This document shows, piece by piece, positions 8,186-15,451 of a stretch of DNA of 42,549 nucleotides; the stretch's first letter is position 1; the number at the start of each line of letters is the position of its first letter. Under the pieces are notes generated by a model that did no database searches, was not told the origin of the DNA, and worked only from the letters and a program-made list of their open reading frames with translations. The position numbers were made by a program, and so were the translations under genes. The stretch is from Bordetella parapertussis. GTDB lineage: Bacteria; Pseudomonadota; Gammaproteobacteria; Burkholderiales; SG8-39. Where the stretch lies: NCBI GenBank assembly GCA_945897475.1, contig CAMDFL010000016.1, positions 1 to 42,549 on the forward strand. Reading direction: 5' to 3'.

Positions 8186-8353
8186 TCAAGCCCGCAACGG
8201 GAAATAGTGATTCACCCAAGCTTGATTGCTGCCGCCAAAACCGAGCATGACAACAAAGACTGGAGGGCGTTCGCCGGGTTTCAGCTCGGCGGGAATATGC
8301 AGCAGGCCTGCAAGCTTCAAGCCGTCGGAGACAAAGCTGACAGGCGTTGTCAT
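8186..8353 (-). pseudogene. N-terminal stub of an alpha/beta hydrolase
   Basis: A 55-codon reading, MTTPVSFVSDGLKLAGLLHI onward, continues through a first beta-strand and oxyanion region (PPVFVVMLGFGGSNQAW) typical of alpha/beta hydrolases acting on esters. It then stops at LRA. The nucleophile elbow, acid and His are all missing, so it cannot be an active hydrolase. GGGA lies eight bases before its ATG. Its stop codon overlaps the ribosome site of the MFS gene. It is probably the remnant of a hydrolase that once preceded the transporter. It may persist because it carries the transporter's promoter and leader (inference). Positions 8354-8521 upstream are AT-rich, with no further gene. Confidence 0.6.
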
Positions 8354-8521
8354 GGTGAATTCCCGTTAAATATTGTTTTATTTCAGAATCGCGATTGACG
8401 CCCTAGTGATTCAAGCCGGCGTGTCCTGCAAACGCGGTATTGCATTGGCGATTTTTTCGCATCGAAATTGAAAACCACTCAATGAAAAGCGCTCATTACC
8501 CCCCTACCCACTCGCGAGCGA

Positions 8522-9247
8522 TCAAGCTTTCGACGCCTTCGCCAGACGTTCGGCATTGTCCTTGGTGTCATAGATATTCACAGGTGGCTTACCCTCGGCG
8601 GCTTTGTTCATGCGCTCGCGAATCTCGATGGTCATGGTGTTATTGCGTTGCACTGCCGGACGCGCCTCCATGGCATCGAACCAGCGCATGAAATTGGGGT
8701 GTTCCACTTTGGTGACGCCGCGATCCGCATGTCCCTTGCACCAGGGATAGGTGGCCATGTCGGCGATCGAATACTCCTCGCCGGCGATCCAGGCGCACTC
8801 GCCCAGGCGATTGTCGAGCACCTTATAGAGTCGCTTGGATTCATTGAGGTAGCGATCGCGGGCATATTGCAATTCCGGTCCCTTGGCCTGATTGACGAAA
8901 TGCCCAGCCTGGCCAAACATCGGACCCACGTGCGCCATCTGGAAAATCAGCCATTGAAGGGTGTCGTAGTGCTTGCGCGGGTCTTTCGATAAATATTTTC
9001 CGGTCTTATCAGCCAGATAAATCAAAATCGCGCCCGACTCCATCATGGTGTAGGGCGTGCCGCCCGGACCCTCGGAGTCTGTCATCGCGGGGATCTTGTT
9101 ATTCGGACTGCGCTTGAGATGCTCGGCCGAAAATTGCTCGCCGGTGCGGATGTTGACATCGATGTGATGCCAATCAAGTCCACACTCCTCCAGCATGATC
9201 ATGAGCTTCTGGCCGTTGGGAGTGGGAGTGGAATACAGTTCAATCAT
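8522..9247 (-). CDS. glutathione S-transferase family protein (YghU/YfcG type)
   Basis: A 241-residue cytoplasmic thioredoxin-fold plus all-helical protein. The N-terminal domain opens MIELYSTPTPNGQKLMIML, with the TPNG turn used by the Nu-class/YghU-YfcG group in place of a catalytic Tyr. The glutathione-binding NNKIPA (49-54) and MESGAI (69-74) motifs follow. The C-terminal helical domain has the conserved SIADMATYPW N-capping box. Such proteins bind glutathione or glutathione disulfide and act as disulfide reductases or peroxidases; the exact substrate is unknown. I chose ATG 9247 rather than 9274 because the protein then begins directly at the first beta-strand and AGGA lies upstream. It is divergent from the FMN split-barrel gene at 9356. 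Confidence 0.9.
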   Translation of the reverse strand: MIELYSTPTPNGQKLMIMLEECGLDWHHIDVNIRTGEQFSAEHLKRSPNNKIPAMTDSEGPGGTPYTMMESGAILIYLADKTGKYLSKDPRKHYDTLQWLIFQMAHVGPMFGQAGHFVNQAKGPELQYARDRYLNESKRLYKVLDNRLGECAWIAGEEYSIADMATYPWCKGHADRGVTKVEHPNFMRWFDAMEARPAVQRNNTMTIEIRERMNKAAEGKPPVNIYDTKDNAERLAKASKA

Positions 9248-9355
9248 GACTCGTTTTCCTATCGATAAACTCAAGCGCTTACGCTACCATGGATTTTCTT
9301 CGCGGGGTTTCACGCATGCGACACTTGGCATCCCAGCCAAATCAATCCGGACATC

Positions 9356-9841
9356 ATGGATAACAAACTCAATCAAATCCTGAGCAAGCTGGTGCGTGGA
9401 CGCGCCATCGCGGCCCTGGCCACGCTGGATCAGGGTGAACCCTTTGTTTCTATGGTCCCCTACGTACTTTTTGGCACGGGGCCCGACTTCCTGATTCACG
9501 TCAGTCTGCTGTCCGCCCACACCCGTCACATGCTGCAACATCCACGCGTGAGCCTTATGGTGAGCGCCGCCGAGAACACCATTGACGAGAACGGTACAGC
9601 GATTCAGCCCCAAGCGTTGCCACGCGTGACGCTGCAGGGCGATGCGATACGCCTGGATGCAAGCGGTGTGGACTACGCAAAGGGCAAAGCCCTCTACCTG
9701 GAACGATTTGCGCCGGCCGCGCAGATGTTTGAGCTACCGGATTTTTCCCTGTTCAAAATCAGCCCACGCTCGCTGCGCTTCATCGCCGGGTTTGGCAGCG
9801 CGCACAATCTGAGCCTAGAAGCTTGGGCGCGGATCGCATGA
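9356..9841 (+). CDS. pyridoxamine-phosphate-oxidase-like FMN split-barrel protein (HugZ-type)
   Basis: A 161-residue single-domain split-barrel protein. The N-terminal segment GRAIAALATLDQGEPFVSMV and the later PRVSLMVSA strand fit the pyridoxamine 5'-phosphate oxidase-like group that also includes HugZ-type heme oxygenases. These bind FMN or heme as dimers. The region PRVTLQGDAIRL followed by YLERFAP is usual for the group. The C-terminal extension with the heme-ligating His of classical HugZ is not evident, so a heme-degrading role is not claimed. It is divergent from the glutathione transferase and followed by copy B of the dispersed repeat. The ribosome site before ATG 9356 is weak. Confidence 0.75.
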   Translation: MDNKLNQILSKLVRGRAIAALATLDQGEPFVSMVPYVLFGTGPDFLIHVSLLSAHTRHMLQHPRVSLMVSAAENTIDENGTAIQPQALPRVTLQGDAIRLDASGVDYAKGKALYLERFAPAAQMFELPDFSLFKISPRSLRFIAGFGSAHNLSLEAWARIA

Positions 9842-9883
9842 GATCCAAGTTAATCGAGAGAGTCAGATAGGCTTTCCGATGTG

Positions 9884-9997
9884 CCCTCCTGCCGCGAGCG
9901 GCTTACCGAAGATCGTTGTTTGAAACAACGATCCGCAGGAACCGATTTTTCGTTCGTGCAGGTTTTGGCAGCGCTGCCGCGGGCGAACCGCGTTTTT
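9884..9997. repeat. dispersed structured repeat, copy B
   Basis: About 114 bp closely matching copy C at 22385-22502. It contains an 11-bp perfect inverted repeat (GATCGTTGTTT and AAACAACGATC around one base), then the shared ATTTTTCGTTCGTGCAGG, the GCAGCGCTGC palindrome and a terminal GCGAACCGCG with a T run. It lies in the 298-bp interval 9842-10139, which otherwise holds only a 14-bp direct repeat (GAAGCTYTACGCTR, 10028-10055). Confidence 0.8.
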
Positions 9998-10139
9998 AGC
10001 CTGAGCCCGAAAACCGGTATCACCGGAAGCTTTACGCTGGAAGCTCTACGCTACCGTGCTTTGCTCCAACAAGTTAATATCAAAACGACAATAACAAAAC
10101 GTCAATAACAAGGCAGCGAATCAAGGGAGATTCCAAACA

Positions 10140-11171
10140 ATGAAATTCGGAATTTTTGATTACATCGACTGGCGCGATGAGCCGCTCGCAAAAATTTTTG
10201 ATGACCGCATGATGCTGCTGCGCGCAGCCGAAGCCGCGGGGTTCTACGCCTATCATGTGACCGAGCACCACTCGACCCGGCTCTCCTCAACGCCATCACC
10301 CACGGTGCTGCTGGCCGCCGCAGCGCGCGAGACCACGCAGATCCGCCTGGGTGCCTTGCTGTTTTTATTGCCGCTGTATAACCCGTTGCGCTTGATCGAG
10401 GAACTTTGCGTTCTCGATCATCTTTCGCACGGACGGCTGGATATCGGTGTCGGCCGCGGCGTTTCGCCCCATGAATTCGATGCGCTGGGAGTCGATTACG
10501 CCACATCGGATGCGGTGTTCGAGGAATCACTCGAGATCCTGGTCAAAGGTTTATCCAACGAGGTTCTCAATCATCAAGGTAAATTTTATAGCTTTCGCGA
10601 TGTGCCGATGGTGTGGCGCCCGATGCAAAAGCCCTACCCACCACTTTGGTATGGCCTGCGTTCCGCCGAAGGCCACCGACGCCCGGCAAGTTATGGAATG
10701 AACGGGGTGACACTGGGGCCGACCGGGCGTATATCGACTTTGCTCGCGAGTTTTCGTGAATCCTGGAAACAGCATGCCAATGACCCCATGCGCGCGAGCA
10801 GCCCCGTCAAGGAGCCGCTGCTCGGGGCAATGCGCGCCATGTTCATCGCGGATAGCGACGCGGAAGCCGAAAAAATCGCCCGCCCTGCCTACAAGCAATG
10901 GTTCGATTCGCTTTGCGCACTTTGGATCCGGCGTGGCACCATGCCGCCGATTGCAATTTCCGCCGATTTCGATGCCGCGCGCAAGGCCGGCACCTTGATC
11001 GTCGGCAGCCCAGATACCGCCAAGCGGGAGTTGCTCGAACAAGCGCGCGTGGCCGGATTCAACTACCTGGTGCTGCAGCTTGCCTTTGGATCATTGGGGC
11101 ATGCCCATGAAATGAGATCGCTGGAATTATTCTCCCAGGAGGTCAAACCGGCGCTGGAGGCAGCGGGATAG
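10140..11171 (+). CDS. LLM-class flavin-dependent oxidoreductase (luciferase-like)
   Basis: A 343-residue TIM-barrel flavoenzyme of the bacterial-luciferase-like monooxygenase family, which uses reduced FMN supplied by a separate reductase. It begins MKFGIFDYIDW and has the EHH signature at 42-44 (HVTEHHST). The phosphate-binding strand is RLDIGVGRGVSPHEF, and the GTLIVGSPDTAKRELLE segment is typical of the C-terminal part. The substrate is unknown; relatives oxidise long-chain aldehydes, alkanes, sulfonates or secondary metabolites. AGGGAGA precedes ATG 10140 at about ten bases. It is followed by repeats, not by a reductase gene. Confidence 0.87.
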   Translation: MKFGIFDYIDWRDEPLAKIFDDRMMLLRAAEAAGFYAYHVTEHHSTRLSSTPSPTVLLAAAARETTQIRLGALLFLLPLYNPLRLIEELCVLDHLSHGRLDIGVGRGVSPHEFDALGVDYATSDAVFEESLEILVKGLSNEVLNHQGKFYSFRDVPMVWRPMQKPYPPLWYGLRSAEGHRRPASYGMNGVTLGPTGRISTLLASFRESWKQHANDPMRASSPVKEPLLGAMRAMFIADSDAEAEKIARPAYKQWFDSLCALWIRRGTMPPIAISADFDAARKAGTLIVGSPDTAKRELLEQARVAGFNYLVLQLAFGSLGHAHEMRSLELFSQEVKPALEAAG

Positions 11172-11295
11172 CGGTCGCGACAGGATTTCGATCGGCGACA
11201 GGACAGCGGTCGCGACAGATTAGCTGTCGTGCAGCATATTATTCAAATTATTGGATTAGTATTTAACGATGCACTCTGTCAGATATAACAATAGC

Positions 11296-11403
11296 TGACT
11301 TAATGTCTGACTTTATGTTCGACTTTATGTTTGACTTGATGTTGGACTTGATGTTGGACTTGATGTTTGACTTGATGTTGGACTTGATGTTGTACTTGAT
11401 GCT
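11296..11403. repeat. 12-bp minisatellite, nine units
   Basis: Nine consecutive 12-bp units with consensus KGACTTGATGTT (11296, then every 12 bp to 11392-11403). The 5' units are more diverged (TTAATGTC, TTTATGTT) and the middle ones nearly identical. On the plus strand the array is open from ATG 11303 to TGA 11413 and would encode a 36-residue repeat of D-L-M-L, but no ribosome site precedes it. It lies between the luciferase-like gene and the stop of the ThDP gene. Just before it, AGCGGTCGCGACAG is also directly repeated (near 11172 and 11205). Confidence 0.9.
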
Positions 11404-11434
11404 TGACGATTGAAATTCGGATGCTCACCCGAGT

Positions 11435-13114
11435 TCAAACCAGGCTATCGCCTCGATACGAAGCCGAAGGCGCCGCGGTCTCCTTGCTGCACATCACGTC
11501 CACCAGCGCCGGCTTACCCAGCGCATAGGCCTCACGCAAGGCCGGCAGCAAGTCTTCGCTCCTCTCGACACGCACGCCGTGCGCACCGAAGCCACGCGCG
11601 ATGGCGCCAAAATCCGCATCCGAAAAATCAATCACTTCTGGGATGATGCGGCTGTGCTTGCCGCGCTTCTGCAAATGGAATTCGGAGGCAAAGGCGCGGT
11701 TGTTGACCACCACGATCATCAAGGGGATCTTGCAACGGATGGCGGTCTCCAATTCGCCGATGTGATACAGAAGCCCGCCATCACCGGAGAGCGCTACTGT
11801 CTTGCGCTCGGGTCGCGCCAGTGCGGCCCCCAGCGCGCCAGGCACCACCCAACCAAGCGAACCCGCCGAGCGCAACATGAAGCGACCGGCTGGCGTGGGA
11901 AACAGTGTTCCCGCCCAGGCGGCAATCGCGCCGGTATCCGCGGCCAGCAGGTCGTCTCGCTTCATTACCGTGCGCAATGCCGCAACTACCTCGGCGGGAT
12001 GCATGCCGTCGGCGGGTTTGGATTTCGTCATCTCTTGCGCCGCCGCCTTCCAGATGGCCAGGCGTTCGATGACGCTCGAAGTCCAGGGCGTTCTGCCACG
12101 GGCGGCGCCGCGCGCCCTGACCTCGGCTACCAGCGCGGCCAGCGTCAACTTCGCATCGCCCACCAAGCTGTATTCGACGCGAAAATTCTGGCCAATCACC
12201 TGCGGGTCGGCATCCAGTTGCAACAGGCGCTTCTGGCTAAATGGCAATTGCCAGGCGTTGGTGGCCAGGCCGCCGAAGCGCGTTCCTACGGCGAACACCA
12301 TATCGGCGTTGGTCACGGTGTCGTTGGCGACGCGACGCGAATAACGGCCGATAACACCCACCGCGAGCTCGCTATCGAGCTCCGAGATCGCGCCCTTGCC
12401 GCCCAGTGTTGTCGCCACCGGAATGCTGAGCGCCTCGGCCAATTCATTCAATTCGTTCCAGGCCTCGGCAAGCACCACACCGCTACCGGCGAGAATCAGG
12501 GGGCGCTCGGCCTGTAACAGGCGCGTGAGCAGTTCCGGCACTCCTGCCATGTCTGGCGCGAGGCGCCGTGAGTTCACGGTTCCCAAAGACTCCTCCTGGT
12601 AGCCCTCGGTTTCACCGGAATCCAGACCCAGCATGTCGGCGGGGATCTCCAAGTGAACCGGGCATGGCACAGGTCCGGTGGCGGCGCGTATCGCCGCGCG
12701 CGTCATGGCGCCGGCGCGTGCAGGCGAGGCTAGGCTTTTATTCCATTTGCAGGTGGGCGCGTGCATCGGCATACCGTCGACATCCTGATATTCGTAGCGG
12801 TCGCGCGAGCGGTTCATGATCGAGGTCGTCAGCGACACCACCGGACTGAAAGCCCAATACGGATCGGCCATCGCCGCCGCGACATTGGCCACGCCCGGCC
12901 CGCGTTGCCCATAGACAAAGCCGGGACGACCCGAAACACGTGCATAACCGTCGGCCATATACACCGCGGAGGCTTCATTGCGGCAATTGACGATACGTAT
13001 GCCGGCATCGGCCAGAGCGACCCAAAGATCATGATCGCCCCCAGTCAAACAGAAATAATTTTCAGTCCCGTAGGCACGCAAGGTTTTCGCAACAATCTCG
13101 GCAACAGTGGCCAT
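11435..13114 (-). CDS. thiamine-diphosphate-dependent enzyme (acetolactate synthase-like)
   Basis: A 559-residue ThDP enzyme with the three domains of the acetolactate synthase/benzoylformate decarboxylase family. The activating Glu47 lies in NEASAVYMADGYARV. The central domain carries an APxxxAGSG-like segment (RPLILAGSG), and the ThDP/Mg motif is SGDGGLLYHIGELETA with VVVNN downstream. These enzymes cleave or join 2-oxo acids. The loops do not identify the substrate, and no small regulatory ALS subunit is adjacent, so a catabolic decarboxylase or lyase is more likely than branched-chain synthesis (inference). ATG 13114 has GGGAG five bases upstream. It lies 76 bp downstream of the 2-oxoglutarate oxygenase gene on the same strand, with a palindromic repeat between. 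Confidence 0.87.
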   Translation of the reverse strand: MATVAEIVAKTLRAYGTENYFCLTGGDHDLWVALADAGIRIVNCRNEASAVYMADGYARVSGRPGFVYGQRGPGVANVAAAMADPYWAFSPVVSLTTSIMNRSRDRYEYQDVDGMPMHAPTCKWNKSLASPARAGAMTRAAIRAATGPVPCPVHLEIPADMLGLDSGETEGYQEESLGTVNSRRLAPDMAGVPELLTRLLQAERPLILAGSGVVLAEAWNELNELAEALSIPVATTLGGKGAISELDSELAVGVIGRYSRRVANDTVTNADMVFAVGTRFGGLATNAWQLPFSQKRLLQLDADPQVIGQNFRVEYSLVGDAKLTLAALVAEVRARGAARGRTPWTSSVIERLAIWKAAAQEMTKSKPADGMHPAEVVAALRTVMKRDDLLAADTGAIAAWAGTLFPTPAGRFMLRSAGSLGWVVPGALGAALARPERKTVALSGDGGLLYHIGELETAIRCKIPLMIVVVNNRAFASEFHLQKRGKHSRIIPEVIDFSDADFGAIARGFGAHGVRVERSEDLLPALREAYALGKPALVDVMCSKETAAPSASYRGDSLV

Positions 13115-13134
13115 TCTGGCTCCCAAAATTTGAA

Positions 13135-13174
13135 TGGGGTCAGAGCCAGATTAATTAATCTGACTCTGACCCCA
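13135..13174. repeat. 40-bp REP-like palindrome
   Basis: Two 20-bp arms, 13135-13154 and 13155-13174, are reverse complements with one mismatch. The ends read TGGGGTCAGAG and CTCTGACCCCA and the centre is TTAATTAA. Palindromes of this sequence type are common in proteobacterial genomes and are often linked to REP-associated tyrosine transposases. None is present in this window. Confidence 0.85.
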
Positions 13175-13190
13175 ATTAGATTCCAACATT

Positions 13191-14210
13191 CTATTTCGTA
13201 ACGCCGTCCCGAATAAAATCGTAATTCGCCTTGTTGATCGCGGCGACGTAATCGCCATACGAAATCGGCTCGAACTTCGCCGGATTGCCCGGACCCTGGC
13301 AGCTTGGCAGGCATTCCAGCAGCACGTCATGCCGTGTCGCGGTAAAAAACGGAATCGAATGCCGCCGCTCACCGGTCTTGTTGATGACCCGATGCGGCGC
13401 GGAACGAAAACGTCCATTGGTCCAGCGGCTGCACAGATCGGCGTTGTTCACTAAGAAGTGCCCGGCTAACGCAGGCGCTTCTATCCACTGTTCGTCGCGC
13501 GTGAGTATCTCCAAGCCCGCCACGCGCTGCTGCGCGAGGATGGTCAGGTGTCCATAGTCGGTATGCGGGCCGATTCCGAATTGGCCGTCCAGCGTCTCTG
13601 AACGCGGCGGGTAGTGCAGCAGCCGCAGGTTAAACACCGCGGGTTTGAAGGCATCATGATGCGGGAAGAAATCCGGCCCCAGACCCAGCGCCGTCGATTG
13701 CAGTCGCAGGATCTGATACACCAGTTCCGACATGACGCCGTAGTACTCCTGCACCGTCTGCCTGAATCCGGGCAAGTCTTCTATCCATTTGTTATCCCAC
13801 ACCCACGGTTGGCCTGCGAGCCTGTCCGGATGATCGGCTGAGAATTCCTGGCGCAGGTAGTAGGAAGAACTTGTGTCCGGATGAATGCTCTTGCCGTATT
13901 TGGAGGTGCGCTGGGTCTGCCCGCCCGGGGGCAGGTACCCGACAATTTTTCCATCCGACACGCGGATGGCAAGTTTCCTGTCCATCGGTAACGCATGGAA
14001 GCGCTCGGTCTCATCAAACATACGGTCGATGAGCGATTGCTGCACGCCGTGGCCGCCGATGAAATAGAAGCCCAGCGATTCACTTGCCTCCCCTAACGCC
14101 GCAGCGGTTGCATCCAAAGCCCCTGGGTCACCGCGCAGATAGGGGCCGATGTCAATCACCGGCACTTCGATGCCTGCGGCAGCCTTGTGTAAGGATCGAA
14201 TTTCATTCAT
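13191..14210 (-). CDS. isopenicillin-N-synthase-like 2-oxoglutarate/Fe(II) oxygenase
   Basis: A 339-residue non-heme iron oxygenase with an N-terminal DIOX_N region (EVPVIDIGPYLRG) and a C-terminal double-stranded beta-helix. The iron triad is complete: His216 and Asp218 in IGPHTDYGHLT and His273 in SAPHRV. Arg283-x-Ser285 (RHSIPFF) is the 2-oxoglutarate carboxylate anchor. Family members hydroxylate, desaturate or cyclise small molecules; the substrate is not apparent. GGAG before ATG 14210 supports the start. It is the upstream partner of the ThDP gene (76 bp away), so the two may act in one pathway. The crotonase gene lies 96 bp further upstream on the same strand. Confidence 0.87.
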   Translation of the reverse strand: MNEIRSLHKAAAGIEVPVIDIGPYLRGDPGALDATAAALGEASESLGFYFIGGHGVQQSLIDRMFDETERFHALPMDRKLAIRVSDGKIVGYLPPGGQTQRTSKYGKSIHPDTSSSYYLRQEFSADHPDRLAGQPWVWDNKWIEDLPGFRQTVQEYYGVMSELVYQILRLQSTALGLGPDFFPHHDAFKPAVFNLRLLHYPPRSETLDGQFGIGPHTDYGHLTILAQQRVAGLEILTRDEQWIEAPALAGHFLVNNADLCSRWTNGRFRSAPHRVINKTGERRHSIPFFTATRHDVLLECLPSCQGPGNPAKFEPISYGDYVAAINKANYDFIRDGVTK

Positions 14211-14306
14211 CTGAACTCTCCTGCTGTGATCCGCTAAGCTAGCTGATAGGTCGGGGCGCTGCCGGTCAGGCGATCAAGATGCCATGTAGAAATTAACAGA
14301 CGAGCT

Positions 14307-15110
14307 TTACTTCCCCCGCCACACCGGCTTGCGCTTTTCCATGAACGCCTTGCGGCCTTCCTTGAAATCCTCACTGTCGGCGCAGACCGTGGCAACGCGC
14401 ACGCATTTTTCCACATCGCGATCGGCAGGGTCCTTGCACAGCTCATCGATCACGGTTTTCGATGCCAAGATGGAAAGCGGTGCGTTGTCCGCGAGGATCT
14501 TGGCATAGGCGACGGTCTGCGCCTCAAGCTCTTCGGGCTCGATGACCCGATTCACCAGGCCAATGGACAAGGCTTCCGCTCCTTTCAAGCGCCGCGCGCT
14601 GTACAAAATATCTTTGGCGTACGACGGCCCCACCAGATCAATCACCCAGCGCAGGAAATCCTGGCGGTAGGCGATCGACAGCCGCGCCGCCGGAATGGCG
14701 AATGTGGAATCGGGGGTGCAATAGCGCAGGTCGCAAGCTGCCGCAAGCGCCAGCCCTCCTCCCATGCAATAGCCCTGGATCATGGCAATAGTCGGCTTGG
14801 GCAGATTTTTTACTGTCGAATGAATGCCGGCGCTTTTCGCGTACTGCTTGTCCTGCGCGGCGTTGGAGCGTGTCTTGTCGAACTCGGAAATATCAGCTCC
14901 CGAAACAAATGCCTTCCCCCCCAAGCCCTGCAAAACCACTACGCGCACAGAATCGTCCGCAGCGAATGCCTCCAATGCCTTCACCGATGCTTCGGACATC
15001 TCCAGAGACATGGCGTTGTGCTTTTCGGCGTTGTTGAATTGCAGCCAGCCGATGCCATCCTCTGAATGCGCGAGAATCTTCTCAGTGCCCAAACCTTCCA
15101 CTTTTTTCAT
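14307..15110 (-). CDS. crotonase-superfamily acyl-CoA enzyme, not a canonical hydratase
   Basis: A 267-residue crotonase-fold protein. The CoA/oxyanion-hole segments are clear: KAFVSGADISEF (67-78) and IQGYCMGGGLALAAACDLR (111-129). The two glutamates that hydrate enoyl-CoA in rat mitochondrial crotonase (Glu144 and Glu164) align with Ala121, in GGGLA, and Ala141, in IPAARL. Ordinary enoyl-CoA hydration is therefore unlikely. A decarboxylase, isomerase, thioesterase-like or other acyl-CoA reaction is more plausible. I chose ATG 15110 because AGGGAAG precedes it; the longer reading from 15149 has no ribosome site. It is first in a minus-strand run with the 2-oxoglutarate oxygenase and ThDP genes and divergent from an MFS gene. 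Confidence 0.85.
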   Translation of the reverse strand: MKKVEGLGTEKILAHSEDGIGWLQFNNAEKHNAMSLEMSEASVKALEAFAADDSVRVVVLQGLGGKAFVSGADISEFDKTRSNAAQDKQYAKSAGIHSTVKNLPKPTIAMIQGYCMGGGLALAAACDLRYCTPDSTFAIPAARLSIAYRQDFLRWVIDLVGPSYAKDILYSARRLKGAEALSIGLVNRVIEPEELEAQTVAYAKILADNAPLSILASKTVIDELCKDPADRDVEKCVRVATVCADSEDFKEGRKAFMEKRKPVWRGK

Positions 15111-15451
15111 ATATCTTCCCTGATCACTGGCAGTGGCCGTGGCCACCACCGTATTTTCAACTATGCGGATTATCGACTATGAGGACTATCGATATTTCAT
15201 TGGCGACTGCCGATCTTATCAGCCCGTGGAGCCTCACGTCATCCCGAAACCTGCTTGGCTGGCAATCTGCGCACTGGACTCATCACCACCACCTGCACCG
15301 GCGAATGTCCCAACCAGGATGCGCTCACAGGCCAATGGCGCGCGCTCAATCTGATGCGCCTGCCCTTCAATCTGCCGCCACCGACCAGGCCATCGACGAG
15401 CAGTGCTCCGAGACTCCAACAAGCTAAAATGCGGCGCTCTTTGGCACCCCA
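15111..15451. other. 341-bp intergenic region with a protein-like stretch
   Basis: This space separates the divergent crotonase and MFS genes and should carry both promoters; I cannot place -35/-10 boxes with confidence. From 15255, plus frame 3 reads a protein-like stretch, LAGNLRTGLITTTCTGECPN, then QDALTGQWRALNLMRLPFNL, with no matching start region upstream. It may be the decayed 3' end of a lost gene of unknown family. Confidence 0.3.

Noticed and set aside
11303..11413. A 36-codon D-L-M-L repeat ORF as a gene
   Set aside because: No ribosome site or upstream promoter. It exists because the 12-bp unit has no stop in this frame.
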